Part shown: in pieces, positions 10,817 to 19,523 of the stretch | How the letters are laid out: every line of letters begins with the position of its first letter | How positions within the stretch are numbered: position 1 is the first letter of the stretch | Assembly: GCA_017457955.1 (NCBI GenBank) | Contig: JAFTGL010000009.1 | Coordinates: 62,001-126,000, forward strand | Direction: 5' to 3' | From: Ruminococcus sp. | GTDB taxonomy: Bacteria > Bacillota > Clostridia > Oscillospirales > Acutalibacteraceae | DNA: 64,000 bases | Notes under the pieces: model-generated | The model's database searches: none | Seen by the model: the letters and a program-made list of their open reading frames with translations, nothing else | What the model was told of the DNA's origin: nothing | Made by a program: the position numbers and the translations under genes

Positions 10817-10937
10817 CGCCGAAGGCTTGACAGTTGGGTGTCGCGGGTACTTTCCCGCAGATTTTCCTGTCAAAATACAAGGCCTCGGCGGAGGTTAAGT
10901 AAACATACTGCGTTTACTTAATATAACCTAAGGAGGA
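10817..10937 (+). ncRNA. Structured rpsB mRNA leader (candidate r-protein S2 autoregulatory element)
   Basis: Four nested or successive helices can be drawn directly from the sequence. P1 pairs CGCCGAAGGC (10817-10826) with GCCTCGGCG (10882-10890) with one bulge. P2 pairs TTGACAG (10827-10833) with CTGTCAA (10867-10873). P3 is GCGGG (10843-10847) with CCCGC (10854-10858). A further hairpin pairs TTAAGTAAAC (10895-10904) with GTTTACTTAA (10912-10921) just before the AAGGAGG of rpsB. Such leaders are commonly bound by the encoded ribosomal protein. That S2 binds this one is inference. Confidence 0.6.
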
Positions 10938-10943
10938 AAAATC

Positions 10944-11687
10944 ATGGCAGTAGTTTCTATGAAACAGCTTCTGGAGGCAGGCGTACACTTCGGCCACCAG
11001 ACAAGAAGATGGAACCCTAAGATGGCTCCCTACATCTTCACTGAGCGCAACGGTATCTACATCATCGATCTGCAGAAGACCGTTGTCAAGCTCGAGGAAG
11101 CGTACAACTTTGTAAGAGAGATTTCCATGGAAGGCAAGAGCGTACTTTTCGTAGGTACCAAGAAGCAGGCTATGGAGTCCGTCAAGGATGAGGCGACCCG
11201 TGCCGGCGCTTACTATGTAAACGCAAGATGGCTGGGCGGAATGCTCACCAACTTCACCACGATCCGCAGAAGAATCGCGCGCTTAAAGCAGCTCCGCACC
11301 ATGGAGTCCGACGGCACATTCGATCTGCTGCCCAAGAAGGAAGTTATCAAGCTGAACCTCGAGATCGAGAAGCTCGAGAAGTTCCTCGGCGGTATCAAGG
11401 ATATGACCGAGATGCCCGGCGCACTCTTTATCGTTGACCCGAGAAAAGAGAAGATCGCTGTTGCTGAAGCGAAGAAACTCGGTATCCCGATCGTAGCGAT
11501 CGTTGATACCAACTGTGATCCCGACGATGTTGACTATGTCATCCCCGGCAACGACGACGCGATCCGTGCCGTTAAGCTGATCTCCGGCGCTATGGCTAAC
11601 GCGATCATCGAGGGTAAGGAAGGTCAGATGGGCGCCGCTGCTGTTGAGGCAGAGGAAGCCGAAGCTGCCGATATCGTAGAGGAATAA
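10944..11687 (+). CDS. rpsB: 30S ribosomal protein S2
   Basis: 247 residues, full length. Family blocks are clear: [20 protein letters not shown] at the N-terminus, [16 protein letters not shown] in the middle, and [21 protein letters not shown] plus [20 protein letters not shown] near the end. The tail after ~225 is acidic and Ala/Glu-rich. A strong AAGGAGG precedes the ATG. Forms an operon with tsf. Confidence 0.98.
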   Translation: MAVVSMKQLLEAGVHFGHQTRRWNPKMAPYIFTERNGIYIIDLQKTVVKLEEAYNFVREISMEGKSVLFVGTKKQAMESVKDEATRAGAYYVNARWLGGMLTNFTTIRRRIARLKQLRTMESDGTFDLLPKKEVIKLNLEIEKLEKFLGGIKDMTEMPGALFIVDPRKEKIAVAEAKKLGIPIVAIVDTNCDPDDVDYVIPGNDDAIRAVKLISGAMANAIIEGKEGQMGAAAVEAEEAEAADIVEE

Positions 11688-11724
11688 TCATTTATTAATA
11701 TAATCTTTGAAAGGAATGGTATAT

Positions 11725-12648
11725 ATGGCATTTACAGCTCAGGATGTAAAGGCTCTTCGTGAGAAGACCGGCTGCGGTATGATGGACTGCAAGAAGGCTC
11801 TTACCGAAGCGAACGGCGACATGGAAGCCGCTATTGACGTATTAAGAAAGCAGGGTCTGGCAAAGCAGGCGAAGAAGGCTGACCGTATCGCGGCAGAGGG
11901 TATCGCTCTGGCTATCACCAACGATAATAACACCGCAGGCGTTGTGATCGAGGTCAATGCTGAGACCGACTTCGTTGCGAAGAACGCTGATTTCCAGGCG
12001 TTTGTCAACACTTGCGCTCAGACCGTTATGGCTGAGAGCCCCGCTGATGTTGAGGCGCTCCTCGCTACCAAGGCTGTCGGTTCCGAAATGACCGTTGCCG
12101 AGCTGCTGCAGGAGAAGGTTCTGACCATCGGTGAGAACATCCAGATCAGACGTTTTGAGAGAATCGACGGCGCTTGCGTTGCTTATGTACACGCGGGCGG
12201 CAAGATCGGCGTTATCGTTAACTTCGATACCGATATCGATACCACGAATCCCGAGTTCGTTGCATACGGCAAGGACATCGCGATGCAGATCGCGGCTCTG
12301 AACACTCCTTATCTCAACGAGGCTGAGGTTCCCGCTGAGGTTATCGAGCACGAGAAGAGCATCATGGTCGAGCAGATGAAGAACGATCCCAAGATGGCTA
12401 ACAAGCCCGAGCAGGTTCTCGAGAAGATCGTTTCCGGTAAGCTGGGCAAGTACTACAAGGAAAACTGCCTTGTAGATCAGGAGTTCGTTAAGGACAGCTC
12501 CATGACCGTTGGTAAGTACACCGAGACTACCGCGAAGAAGCTCGGCGGTTCCATCGCTATCAAGAAGTTCATCCGCTTTGAAAAGGGCGAAGGCATCGAG
12601 AAGCGTCAGGACGACTTTGCCGCTGAAGTTGCCAGCATGGTAAAATAA
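11725..12648 (+). CDS. tsf: Elongation factor Ts
   Basis: 307 residues from the ATG at 11725 (MAFTAQDVKALREKTGCGMMDCK), with GAAAGGA upstream; an earlier in-frame start would add six non-conserved residues. The N-terminal UBA-like domain and the TDFVAKN motif (about residue 79) that contacts EF-Tu are present. EF-Ts recycles EF-Tu-GDP. It follows rpsB by 37 bases as in most bacteria and ends before a strong terminator. Confidence 0.98.
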   Translation: MAFTAQDVKALREKTGCGMMDCKKALTEANGDMEAAIDVLRKQGLAKQAKKADRIAAEGIALAITNDNNTAGVVIEVNAETDFVAKNADFQAFVNTCAQTVMAESPADVEALLATKAVGSEMTVAELLQEKVLTIGENIQIRRFERIDGACVAYVHAGGKIGVIVNFDTDIDTTNPEFVAYGKDIAMQIAALNTPYLNEAEVPAEVIEHEKSIMVEQMKNDPKMANKPEQVLEKIVSGKLGKYYKENCLVDQEFVKDSSMTVGKYTETTAKKLGGSIAIKKFIRFEKGEGIEKRQDDFAAEVASMVK

Positions 12649-12665
12649 TTCATAAAACCGCGAAG

Positions 12666-12694
12666 CGGGGGCAGGAGACTGCTCCCGTTTTTTT
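12666..12694 (+). terminator. Rho-independent terminator of rpsB-tsf
   Basis: 9-bp stem CGGGGGCAG / CTGCTCCCG (one G-U pair) with GAGA loop, followed by seven T. Just downstream lies a second small inverted repeat, TATAATTC/GAATTATA (12703-12725), of unknown role. Confidence 0.9.
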
Positions 12695-12910
12695 ATATAG
12701 ACTATAATTCTGATACGGAATTATAAAATCATATACAGCTGATAGATGTGTCATGTTAATAATCTGTTAAAATCTTTTGTGTATTATCATAGAAATTGAT
12801 TGCGAAAGTTTGTTGCATACTCCGAATATCTTTTGTCCCGATTGACTTTACAAAAATGCCGTATTGTAGTAAAATATATATAATTATAAATGTAATATGG
12901 AGTGATATGC

Positions 12911-13618
12911 GTGAAACCCAAATACAAGAGAATTTTGTTAAAACTGTCCGGAGAATCGCTTGCAGGTGCTGCTAAGCACGGCATTGATTTCGATACCGTA
13001 TTATCCTATTGCGAGCCGATCAAAAAGCTCGTTGAGGATGGCGTTCAGGTCGGTATCGTTGTCGGCGGCGGTAATTTCTGGCGCGGCAGAAGCAGCGGAG
13101 ACATGGATCGTACCCGTGCTGATCACATGGGAATGTTAGCGACAACGATCAACGCGTTAGGCGTTGCAGACGCGCTGGAGCAGATCGGTGTTGACGTCCG
13201 TGTTCAGACCGCGATTTCTATGCGTGAGGTTGCCGAGCCTTATATTCGCAACCGCGCGATCCGTCATCTTGAGAAGGGGAGAGTCGTTATCTTCGGCTGC
13301 GGCACCGGTAACCCCTTCTTCTCCACCGATACAGCTGCCGCACTGAGAGCCGCAGAGATCGAAGCGGAAATCATTTTGAAAGCGACTTTGGTCGACGGCG
13401 TCTATGACAAAGATCCGAACACCTATACAGACGCTGTAAAATACGACCAGCTTTCCTTCCAGGAGGTTCTGGAAAAAGATCTCAAAGTGATCGATTCTAC
13501 TGCAGCCGCGATCTGCAAGGACAACAATATCGGCTTGCTGGTATTCAGTATTCTCGATCCCGACAATATTTACGACGCTGTCTGTGACAGCAAGGTCGGT
13601 ACATTAGTAACCAATTAA
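12911..13618 (+). CDS. pyrH: UMP kinase
   Basis: 235 residues starting at the GTG at 12911, chosen because GGAG at 12899-12902 has correct spacing and the protein then begins [15 protein letters not shown] as in the family; a GTG at 12902 is inside the ribosome-binding site. Amino-acid-kinase fold with [12 protein letters not shown] (phosphate loop) and [19 protein letters not shown]. It converts UMP to UDP. First gene of the conserved translation/envelope cluster; a TTGACT box at 12842 may be its -35, but no well-spaced -10 is clear. Confidence 0.97.
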   Translation: MKPKYKRILLKLSGESLAGAAKHGIDFDTVLSYCEPIKKLVEDGVQVGIVVGGGNFWRGRSSGDMDRTRADHMGMLATTINALGVADALEQIGVDVRVQTAISMREVAEPYIRNRAIRHLEKGRVVIFGCGTGNPFFSTDTAAALRAAEIEAEIILKATLVDGVYDKDPNTYTDAVKYDQLSFQEVLEKDLKVIDSTAAAICKDNNIGLLVFSILDPDNIYDAVCDSKVGTLVTN

Positions 13619-13644
13619 ATTCAAATATACTAAGGAGGATTACT

Positions 13645-14199
13645 ATGAAAGAAGTATTAAAGAAAAACGACGAGCGCATGCAGCGCCGTATTAACCATCT
13701 GATTGATGAGTATAAAACCATCAGAGCCGGCAGAGCTAATCCTGCCGTTCTGGATAAGGTCACCGTTGATTATTACGGCGTACCGACTCCGGTAAACCAG
13801 CTTTCTTCTATCTCTGTGACCGAGGCAAGAACACTGGTGATCCAACCTTATGACGCTTCGTCTCTCAGATCGATCGAAAAAGCGATCCAGATGTCTGACG
13901 TCGGTATCAATCCTCAGAACGACGGAAAAATTCTCCGTCTGATTTTCCCGCCCCTCACCGAGGATAAGCGTAAGGAAATCGCTAAGGACATCGCGCATAT
14001 CGCAGAGGACAGTAAGGTACAGGTCCGCAACGTTCGCCGTGATACCCTCGAAAAGCTCAAGGCGATGAAGAAAAGCGGCGAGCTGACCGAGGATGACCTT
14101 AAGGAAGGCGAGAAAAAGGTTCAGAAAGCAACCGATAAGTTCATTAAGGAAATCGAAGAGATCACCGAAAAGAAAAAGAAAGAAATCATGGAGATCTAA
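13645..14199 (+). CDS. frr: Ribosome recycling factor
   Basis: 184 residues, standard length. The protein shows the RRF signature RAGRANPAVLDKVTVDYYGVP and the PLTEDKRKEIAKDIAHIAED segment, followed by the long C-terminal helix rich in Lys/Glu. It splits post-termination ribosomes together with EF-G. AAGGAGG precedes the ATG; directly downstream of pyrH, the usual neighbour. Confidence 0.98.
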   Translation: MKEVLKKNDERMQRRINHLIDEYKTIRAGRANPAVLDKVTVDYYGVPTPVNQLSSISVTEARTLVIQPYDASSLRSIEKAIQMSDVGINPQNDGKILRLIFPPLTEDKRKEIAKDIAHIAEDSKVQVRNVRRDTLEKLKAMKKSGELTEDDLKEGEKKVQKATDKFIKEIEEITEKKKKEIMEI

Positions 14200-14276
14200 T
14201 GGGGTGCACACCCTTGTTCCGCCTTTTTCGAATCGATTATTGCACGCGATAAAGGCGGGGATTTAGGAGAATCAAC

Positions 14277-15023
14277 ATGCCATTATTTAAGAAGAAACAA
14301 CAACAGGAGCTTTCGCTGTCAGATATCGTTTTACCGGAGCATATCGGAATCATCATGGACGGCAACGGAAGATGGGCAAAAAAGCGCGGACTTCCGCGCT
14401 CTGCCGGTCATACTGCCGGCGCTCAGACCTTTCGCAAAATCGCCCGCTATTGCAGCGATATCGGTATCAAATATCTGACAGTCTATGCTTTTTCAACCGA
14501 GAACTGGCGCCGACCGAAGGAAGAGATCGACGCGCTGATGCGCTTATTCAAGGATTATCTGCAGGAAGCGATCCGCGATTTTAAGGACGACAGCATTGTC
14601 CTTCGCTTTATCGGCGACCGCTCTGCATTTTCACCTGAGCTGTTGAGCTTAATGAACGAGAACGAGGAAGAGTCCTGCGATCGTGACGGTATGGTGCTGA
14701 ATATCGCGATGAACTACGGCGGCAGAGCCGAGCTGGTGACCGCGATACAAAGCATCGCACAACAGGCTGCTGACGGTGTATTAAAGCCGGAAGAGATCAG
14801 CGAAGCGCTTGTTTCGGATAATCTGTATACAAAAGGTCAGCCCGATCCCGATTTGATCATTCGCCCCAGCGGTGAGAACCGCACTTCCAATTTTTTACTT
14901 TGGCAAAGCGCATACGCTGAGTATGTGATCATGGATGTTCTGTGGCCTGATTTTACCGAGCGGGACTTGGATAAGGCATTGATTGAATTTGCGAAGCGCA
15001 ACAGACGCTTCGGCGGTGTATAA
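14277..15023 (+). CDS. uppS: Isoprenyl transferase (undecaprenyl diphosphate synthase)
   Basis: 248 residues. The catalytic motif IIMDGNGRWAKKRGLPRSAGH is at about residues 24-44, with the active Asp in MDGNGRW. The substrate-binding RPSGENRTSNFLLWQSAYAE is near 200-219. It makes the C55 lipid carrier for cell wall synthesis from farnesyl-PP and isopentenyl-PP. It shares the operon with dxr and ispG, which supply that isoprenoid precursor. Confidence 0.97.
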   Translation: MPLFKKKQQQELSLSDIVLPEHIGIIMDGNGRWAKKRGLPRSAGHTAGAQTFRKIARYCSDIGIKYLTVYAFSTENWRRPKEEIDALMRLFKDYLQEAIRDFKDDSIVLRFIGDRSAFSPELLSLMNENEEESCDRDGMVLNIAMNYGGRAELVTAIQSIAQQAADGVLKPEEISEALVSDNLYTKGQPDPDLIIRPSGENRTSNFLLWQSAYAEYVIMDVLWPDFTERDLDKALIEFAKRNRRFGGV

Positions 15024-15049
15024 ACACCGATTGATTGAGGAGGATGGAG

Positions 15050-15865
15050 ATGAAAACGCGATTGATAACCGCGGGCGTTGCCACGGCGTTAGCGATAGGT
15101 ATTATTGTATTAGGATCTTTCTATAACATCATTATTACCATAGCGCTATCCCTTGTCAGCGTCATACTGTGTGGTGAATATTTATCTGCAAGAAAGATCA
15201 ATAAAGATTTCAAGCTCTTTATTTTCTGCTTGATATTTTCTTTGTTGATACCGGCGTTATCCTATACAGAGGTACGATATATTCCGTTATTCTTATTTGT
15301 TTTTGGTATTTGTGTTTTATCCGTTATATTTCATAAATCCATTCAAACGGAAGATATGATGTTTGCTCTTGTCGGAGTCACTATCATTTCTGTATCCCTG
15401 TCCGCCTTGAATATTCTTGTGTGGTCTGATTCAAAACATACTGCTTTTTGGCTTGTGTTCTGTTTAGGTGTTCCGTGGATCGCGGATTCAGCCGCGTATT
15501 TTGCGGGGAGCTATTTCGGCAAGCATAAACTGTGTCCCAATATCAGCCCAAACAAGACAGTTGAGGGCGCTGTCGCGGGAATTGTCGCCGGTACGCTGGT
15601 TCCTCTGTTGATCGGTGTGATCTTCCGGTTGGTTTACGGAGAGGTAACCATTTATTACGGTGTGCTGGTGATGATCGGTTTTGTCAACTCCGTTGTTTCC
15701 ATCTTCGGCGATCTGACCTTCTCTATTATCAAGAGAAGCTGTCACATCAAGGATTTTGGATCGATCATGCCGGGGCACGGCGGTTTGCTTGACAGATTTG
15801 ATTCCGTTATTTTCTGCATCCCCGTTGTATACATTTTTTCGCAGTTTTTCTATCTTTGCTTATAA
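15050..15865 (+). CDS. cdsA: Phosphatidate cytidylyltransferase
   Basis: 271 residues from the ATG at 15050, which follows GAGGAGG at 15037-15043; a TTG at 15035 is part of that site. Seven to eight membrane helices. The C-terminal CDS signature (GDLTFSIIKRSCHIKDFGS then GHGGLLDRFDS) contains the Asp residues that bind metal. It forms CDP-diacylglycerol for phospholipid synthesis. Confidence 0.95.
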   Translation: MKTRLITAGVATALAIGIIVLGSFYNIIITIALSLVSVILCGEYLSARKINKDFKLFIFCLIFSLLIPALSYTEVRYIPLFLFVFGICVLSVIFHKSIQTEDMMFALVGVTIISVSLSALNILVWSDSKHTAFWLVFCLGVPWIADSAAYFAGSYFGKHKLCPNISPNKTVEGAVAGIVAGTLVPLLIGVIFRLVYGEVTIYYGVLVMIGFVNSVVSIFGDLTFSIIKRSCHIKDFGSIMPGHGGLLDRFDSVIFCIPVVYIFSQFFYLCL

Positions 15866-15894
15866 GTTGAGCTCTTTCGCTCATATAGTATTTT

Positions 15895-17043
15895 ATGATA
15901 CATTCTATTTCTATCTTAGGTTCTACGGGCTCTATCGGCACCCAGACGCTGGAAGTTGCCCGTAAGCTGAACCTGACCGTTACCGCTCTTTCCGCGTATA
16001 GCAGTATTGATCTGCTGGAAGAGCAAATCAGAGAATTTCACCCTGCTGCAGCAGTCGTTTTTGACGCTGATAAGGCGGAAGATTTAAAAATCAAAATAGC
16101 CGATACCGATACAAAAGTCCTCTCCGGAATGGATGGTTTGCTTGAAATCTGCCATGATAACTCCGATCTGGTCGTGAATTCGGTAGTCGGCATGGTAGGA
16201 CTCGCTCCGACCTTGGAAGCAATCAGCACGAAGAAAAACATCGCTTTCGCTAATAAAGAGACGTTAGTCGCGGGCGGCGAGTTGGTCATGAACGCAGTAC
16301 GCAAAAACGGCGTACAGTTACTGCCTGTTGACAGCGAGCACAGCGCGATCTTCCAGTGCCTGCAGGCAGCCCCGCCTGATAAAAAGCTGAAAAAGATTCT
16401 GCTGACCGCGTCCGGAGGACCTTTCTTCGGAAAGACTGTTGATGAGCTGAAAACGGTTACCGTTGAACAGGCATTGAATCATCCTAACTGGGACATGGGA
16501 GCAAAAATTACCATCGACTCTGCTACGATGATGAATAAAGGTCTGGAGATCATTGAAGCCGCATGGCTCTTTGACACCGATCCCGATGACATTGAAGTGG
16601 TCGTTCACCGTGAAAGCATTATCCACTCTATGGTGGAGTTCACCGATCATTCCATACTGGCTCAGTTGGGCGTTCCCGATATGCGTATCCCGATCCAGTA
16701 CGCGATCACGTACCCCGAGCGTGTACCCTCGCTGGTTCCTGAAATCGACTGGAAAACGATGTCTAAAATGACGTTTTACAGTGCGGATGACGTGACCTTT
16801 AAATGCCTTGCGGCATGTAAACATGCGATGAAAAAGGGCGGTTTGTATCCCGCTGTTGCCAACGGCGCAAACGAGGTCGCGAACCAATTATTCAGACAGT
16901 ATAAGCTGTCATTCCTTGATATCGGCGAACTCGTATCCGCCGCTGTCGATGAATTAAAAGTCGGTACAGCCGCTTGCCTTGATGATGTGTTAGAAGCAGA
17001 TCGTATGGCAAGAGAGTTTGTATATCAAAACTATAAACAATAA
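15895..17043 (+). CDS. dxr: 1-deoxy-D-xylulose 5-phosphate reductoisomerase
   Basis: 382 residues. NADPH-binding GSTGSIGTQTLEVARKL is at 9-25, ANKETLVAGGE around 121, and the active-site VDSEHSAIFQCL near 143-154 (Asp/Glu metal ligands). Second enzyme of the MEP isoprenoid pathway. The start ATG lacks a strong ribosome-binding site, but the protein begins exactly as the family does. Confidence 0.97.
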   Translation: MIHSISILGSTGSIGTQTLEVARKLNLTVTALSAYSSIDLLEEQIREFHPAAAVVFDADKAEDLKIKIADTDTKVLSGMDGLLEICHDNSDLVVNSVVGMVGLAPTLEAISTKKNIAFANKETLVAGGELVMNAVRKNGVQLLPVDSEHSAIFQCLQAAPPDKKLKKILLTASGGPFFGKTVDELKTVTVEQALNHPNWDMGAKITIDSATMMNKGLEIIEAAWLFDTDPDDIEVVVHRESIIHSMVEFTDHSILAQLGVPDMRIPIQYAITYPERVPSLVPEIDWKTMSKMTFYSADDVTFKCLAACKHAMKKGGLYPAVANGANEVANQLFRQYKLSFLDIGELVSAAVDELKVGTAACLDDVLEADRMAREFVYQNYKQ

Positions 17044-17098
17044 ATTATAAGTTTTTGGAGATGATTTTATCACCGTTTTAACCACGATAGCGCTGATT

Positions 17099-18427
17099 TT
17101 GATTGCGGTAGCGCTGTTTGAACTGATTATCTTTTTTCATGAGGGCGGACATTTTATTACCGCTAAAAAGAGCGGTATCAAAGTAAATGAATTTGCTTTG
17201 GGCATGGGACCGAAGCTGTTCGGATTCACGAAAGGTGAAACAACCTATTCCTTCCGTCTTTTCCCGATCGGCGGCTACTGCGCCATGGAAGGCGAGGACG
17301 AGGACAGTGAAAATCCCCGCGCGTTCAACAACGCGAAGATCTGGAAACGGATGATCGTCATTATCGCGGGTGCGGTGATGAACATTCTGTTCGGTCTGGT
17401 TCTCATGATGATCACTCTGCTGCCGCAGGAACAGTTCGCTTCAACCACCGTAGCCGAGTTTTCACCGAGCTCCTTTACGGCGGTGACAGGTTTACAGGCG
17501 GGCGATAAGATCGTCAAAATCAATGATTACGCGGTGAATACGTCGACCGACTTTTCCTTCGCGTTGTACACGCTCCCCGTCAGCGAGGTCGACGGCAGTG
17601 AGCTTTCTATTTACAAGGAAGATTGCGCGTTTGACTTGTATGTACGCGCGACTGAGCTGGTAGATGAGGATACCACCGAAGAACAAAATTCTGCATTGGT
17701 GAAAAGTCTGCAAACCGCTCAGACTGAAATTGCAAAGGCGGATTCCAAGGATTCTGCGTATAAAGTGTTCAGCGAATACTATAATTCGCTTGCCGATATT
17801 CTCGGCAAAGAGCATGCAGAAGAGATTCCTGAGATCGAAGAACGAGAGACACGTCAGCGCTATCGTACCGATATGACGGTTATCCGCGACGGTGAAAAAG
17901 TCGACCTGCAAAACGTCGATCTGCTCACTCTGAAAAAGAGCGCCGACGATGATACGCCTCAGCTTCAGATCGACTTCTTTATCGAACCGATCGAAAAGAA
18001 TATAGGCACATTATTACAGCAAACCTTTGCCTCTACCGTATCTGTTGTACGGATGGTATGGGGCAGTCTGATCGGACTGATCAAGGGTCAGTTCAGCCTG
18101 AACGATATGTCCGGTCCTGTCGGTATCGCGTCTGCTATCACTGAGGTCGCGGGCGAAAGCCTGAGAACCTCCGGCTTCGGCAGCGCAGTCAATTCGATCG
18201 TTTATATTATGATGGTCATTACCATCAATTTAGGCGTAGTGAATATGCTTCCGTTTCCGGCGCTTGACGGCGGTCGTTTCCTGATGCTGTTGATCGAGTG
18301 GATCTTCCGCAAGCCCGTTCCGCGCAGAGTGGAATCCGTCATCAATACCATTGGTTTAGTTTTGCTGTTGGGCTTATCCGCAGTTATTGCGGTGAAAGAT
18401 GTTTGGAAGCTGTTCAGCGGAGGTTAA
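17099..18427 (+). CDS. rseP: RIP metalloprotease RseP (site-2 protease)
   Basis: At least 442 residues. Zinc motif HEGGH (in IIFFHEGGHFITAKKSG) lies in the first membrane helix; the second active-site region NMLPFPALDGGRFLMLLIE is near the C-terminus, with the PDZ segment between and a poorly conserved insert of ~100 residues inside it. It cleaves membrane-embedded substrates such as anti-sigma factors. The TTG at 17099 is the first ordinary start, but it has no ribosome-binding site and would lack about ten residues of the first helix. GGAG at 17057-17060 is 8 bases before an in-frame ATC at 17069 where the family N-terminus begins, so initiation at ATC is possible. Confidence 0.9.
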   Translation: MIAVALFELIIFFHEGGHFITAKKSGIKVNEFALGMGPKLFGFTKGETTYSFRLFPIGGYCAMEGEDEDSENPRAFNNAKIWKRMIVIIAGAVMNILFGLVLMMITLLPQEQFASTTVAEFSPSSFTAVTGLQAGDKIVKINDYAVNTSTDFSFALYTLPVSEVDGSELSIYKEDCAFDLYVRATELVDEDTTEEQNSALVKSLQTAQTEIAKADSKDSAYKVFSEYYNSLADILGKEHAEEIPEIEERETRQRYRTDMTVIRDGEKVDLQNVDLLTLKKSADDDTPQLQIDFFIEPIEKNIGTLLQQTFASTVSVVRMVWGSLIGLIKGQFSLNDMSGPVGIASAITEVAGESLRTSGFGSAVNSIVYIMMVITINLGVVNMLPFPALDGGRFLMLLIEWIFRKPVPRRVESVINTIGLVLLLGLSAVIAVKDVWKLFSGG

Positions 18428-18428
18428 C

Positions 18429-19472
18429 ATGGCAAGCAAAAAATATGTTACCGCATTAAACACGAAAATAGGCGGCGGTGCAAAGGTGAGCGTACAGTCT
18501 ATGCTCAATAAACCCGCCGAAGATATAGAAGGCTCCGTACAGCAGGCTAAAGAATTAGAAGCGGCAGGCTGTGAGATTATCCGTGCGGCTGTGCCGAATA
18601 TGGAAGCCGTCAAGCTGATCGCGGCATTAAAGGAAGCGGTCAGCGTTCCGATCGTCGCGGACATTCATTTTAATTATAAACTGGCGTTAGAGTCGATCGC
18701 CGCGGGAGTGGATAAGATCCGCATCAATCCCGGCAATATCGGCGATGACAGCCGTGTCAAAGCGGTTGCCGACGCCTGCAAAACGAAGAATATCCCTATC
18801 CGTATCGGCGTCAATTCCGGTTCTTTGGAGAAACACATTCTCGCGAAATACGGTCATCCGACCGCCGAAGCGCTCTGTGACAGCGCACTGTATCACGCTT
18901 CATTACTGGAAAAGTTTGATTTTACCGACATTGTCCTTTCGATGAAATCTTCCGACGTCAGGACAATGGTACAGGCATATCGTCTTGCAAACGAGCGGTG
19001 TGATTATCCTCTGCACCTCGGCGTCACCGAAGCCGGCACACGCCGTATGGGCATTATCAAATCCGCTGTCGGTATCGGTTCGCTTCTGGTTGACGGAATC
19101 GGCGATACGATCCGCGTGTCCTTAACAGACGATCCTGTTGAGGAAGTTTATGCCGCGAAGGATATCTTGAAATCGCTCGGCATGGGGGACAAGGGCGTTA
19201 AATTCGTTTCATGTCCTACCTGCGGTCGCACAAAAATCGACTTGATCTCGCTTGCGAATGAAGCGGAGCAGAGACTTCGTAACTGTCAGAAAGAGATCAC
19301 AGTCGCTGTGATGGGCTGTATCGTCAACGGTCCAGGTGAGGCGAAAGAAGCCGATATCGGTATCGCGGGCGGCGACGGCGAAGGGCTGATATTCAAGAAG
19401 GGCGAGATCATCGCGAAGGTACCCGAAGAACAGCTGATCGACAGACTGATAGAGGAAATTGAACATTTGTAA
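18429..19472 (+). CDS. ispG: 4-hydroxy-3-methylbut-2-enyl diphosphate synthase (flavodoxin)
   Basis: 347 residues from the ATG at 18429, directly after CGGAGG and one base after the rseP stop. TIM barrel followed by the [4Fe-4S] domain with CPTCGR (about residue 263) and GCIVNGPGEAKEADIGIAGG (about 297). Penultimate MEP-pathway enzyme. Together with dxr and uppS it provides isoprenoids for wall carrier lipid. Confidence 0.97.
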   Translation: MASKKYVTALNTKIGGGAKVSVQSMLNKPAEDIEGSVQQAKELEAAGCEIIRAAVPNMEAVKLIAALKEAVSVPIVADIHFNYKLALESIAAGVDKIRINPGNIGDDSRVKAVADACKTKNIPIRIGVNSGSLEKHILAKYGHPTAEALCDSALYHASLLEKFDFTDIVLSMKSSDVRTMVQAYRLANERCDYPLHLGVTEAGTRRMGIIKSAVGIGSLLVDGIGDTIRVSLTDDPVEEVYAAKDILKSLGMGDKGVKFVSCPTCGRTKIDLISLANEAEQRLRNCQKEITVAVMGCIVNGPGEAKEADIGIAGGDGEGLIFKKGEIIAKVPEEQLIDRLIEEIEHL

Positions 19473-19523
19473 AAGAATAAGGGATGGCAGCATCTCATAA
19501 AGATATTTTGGAAAGGTGTATGA

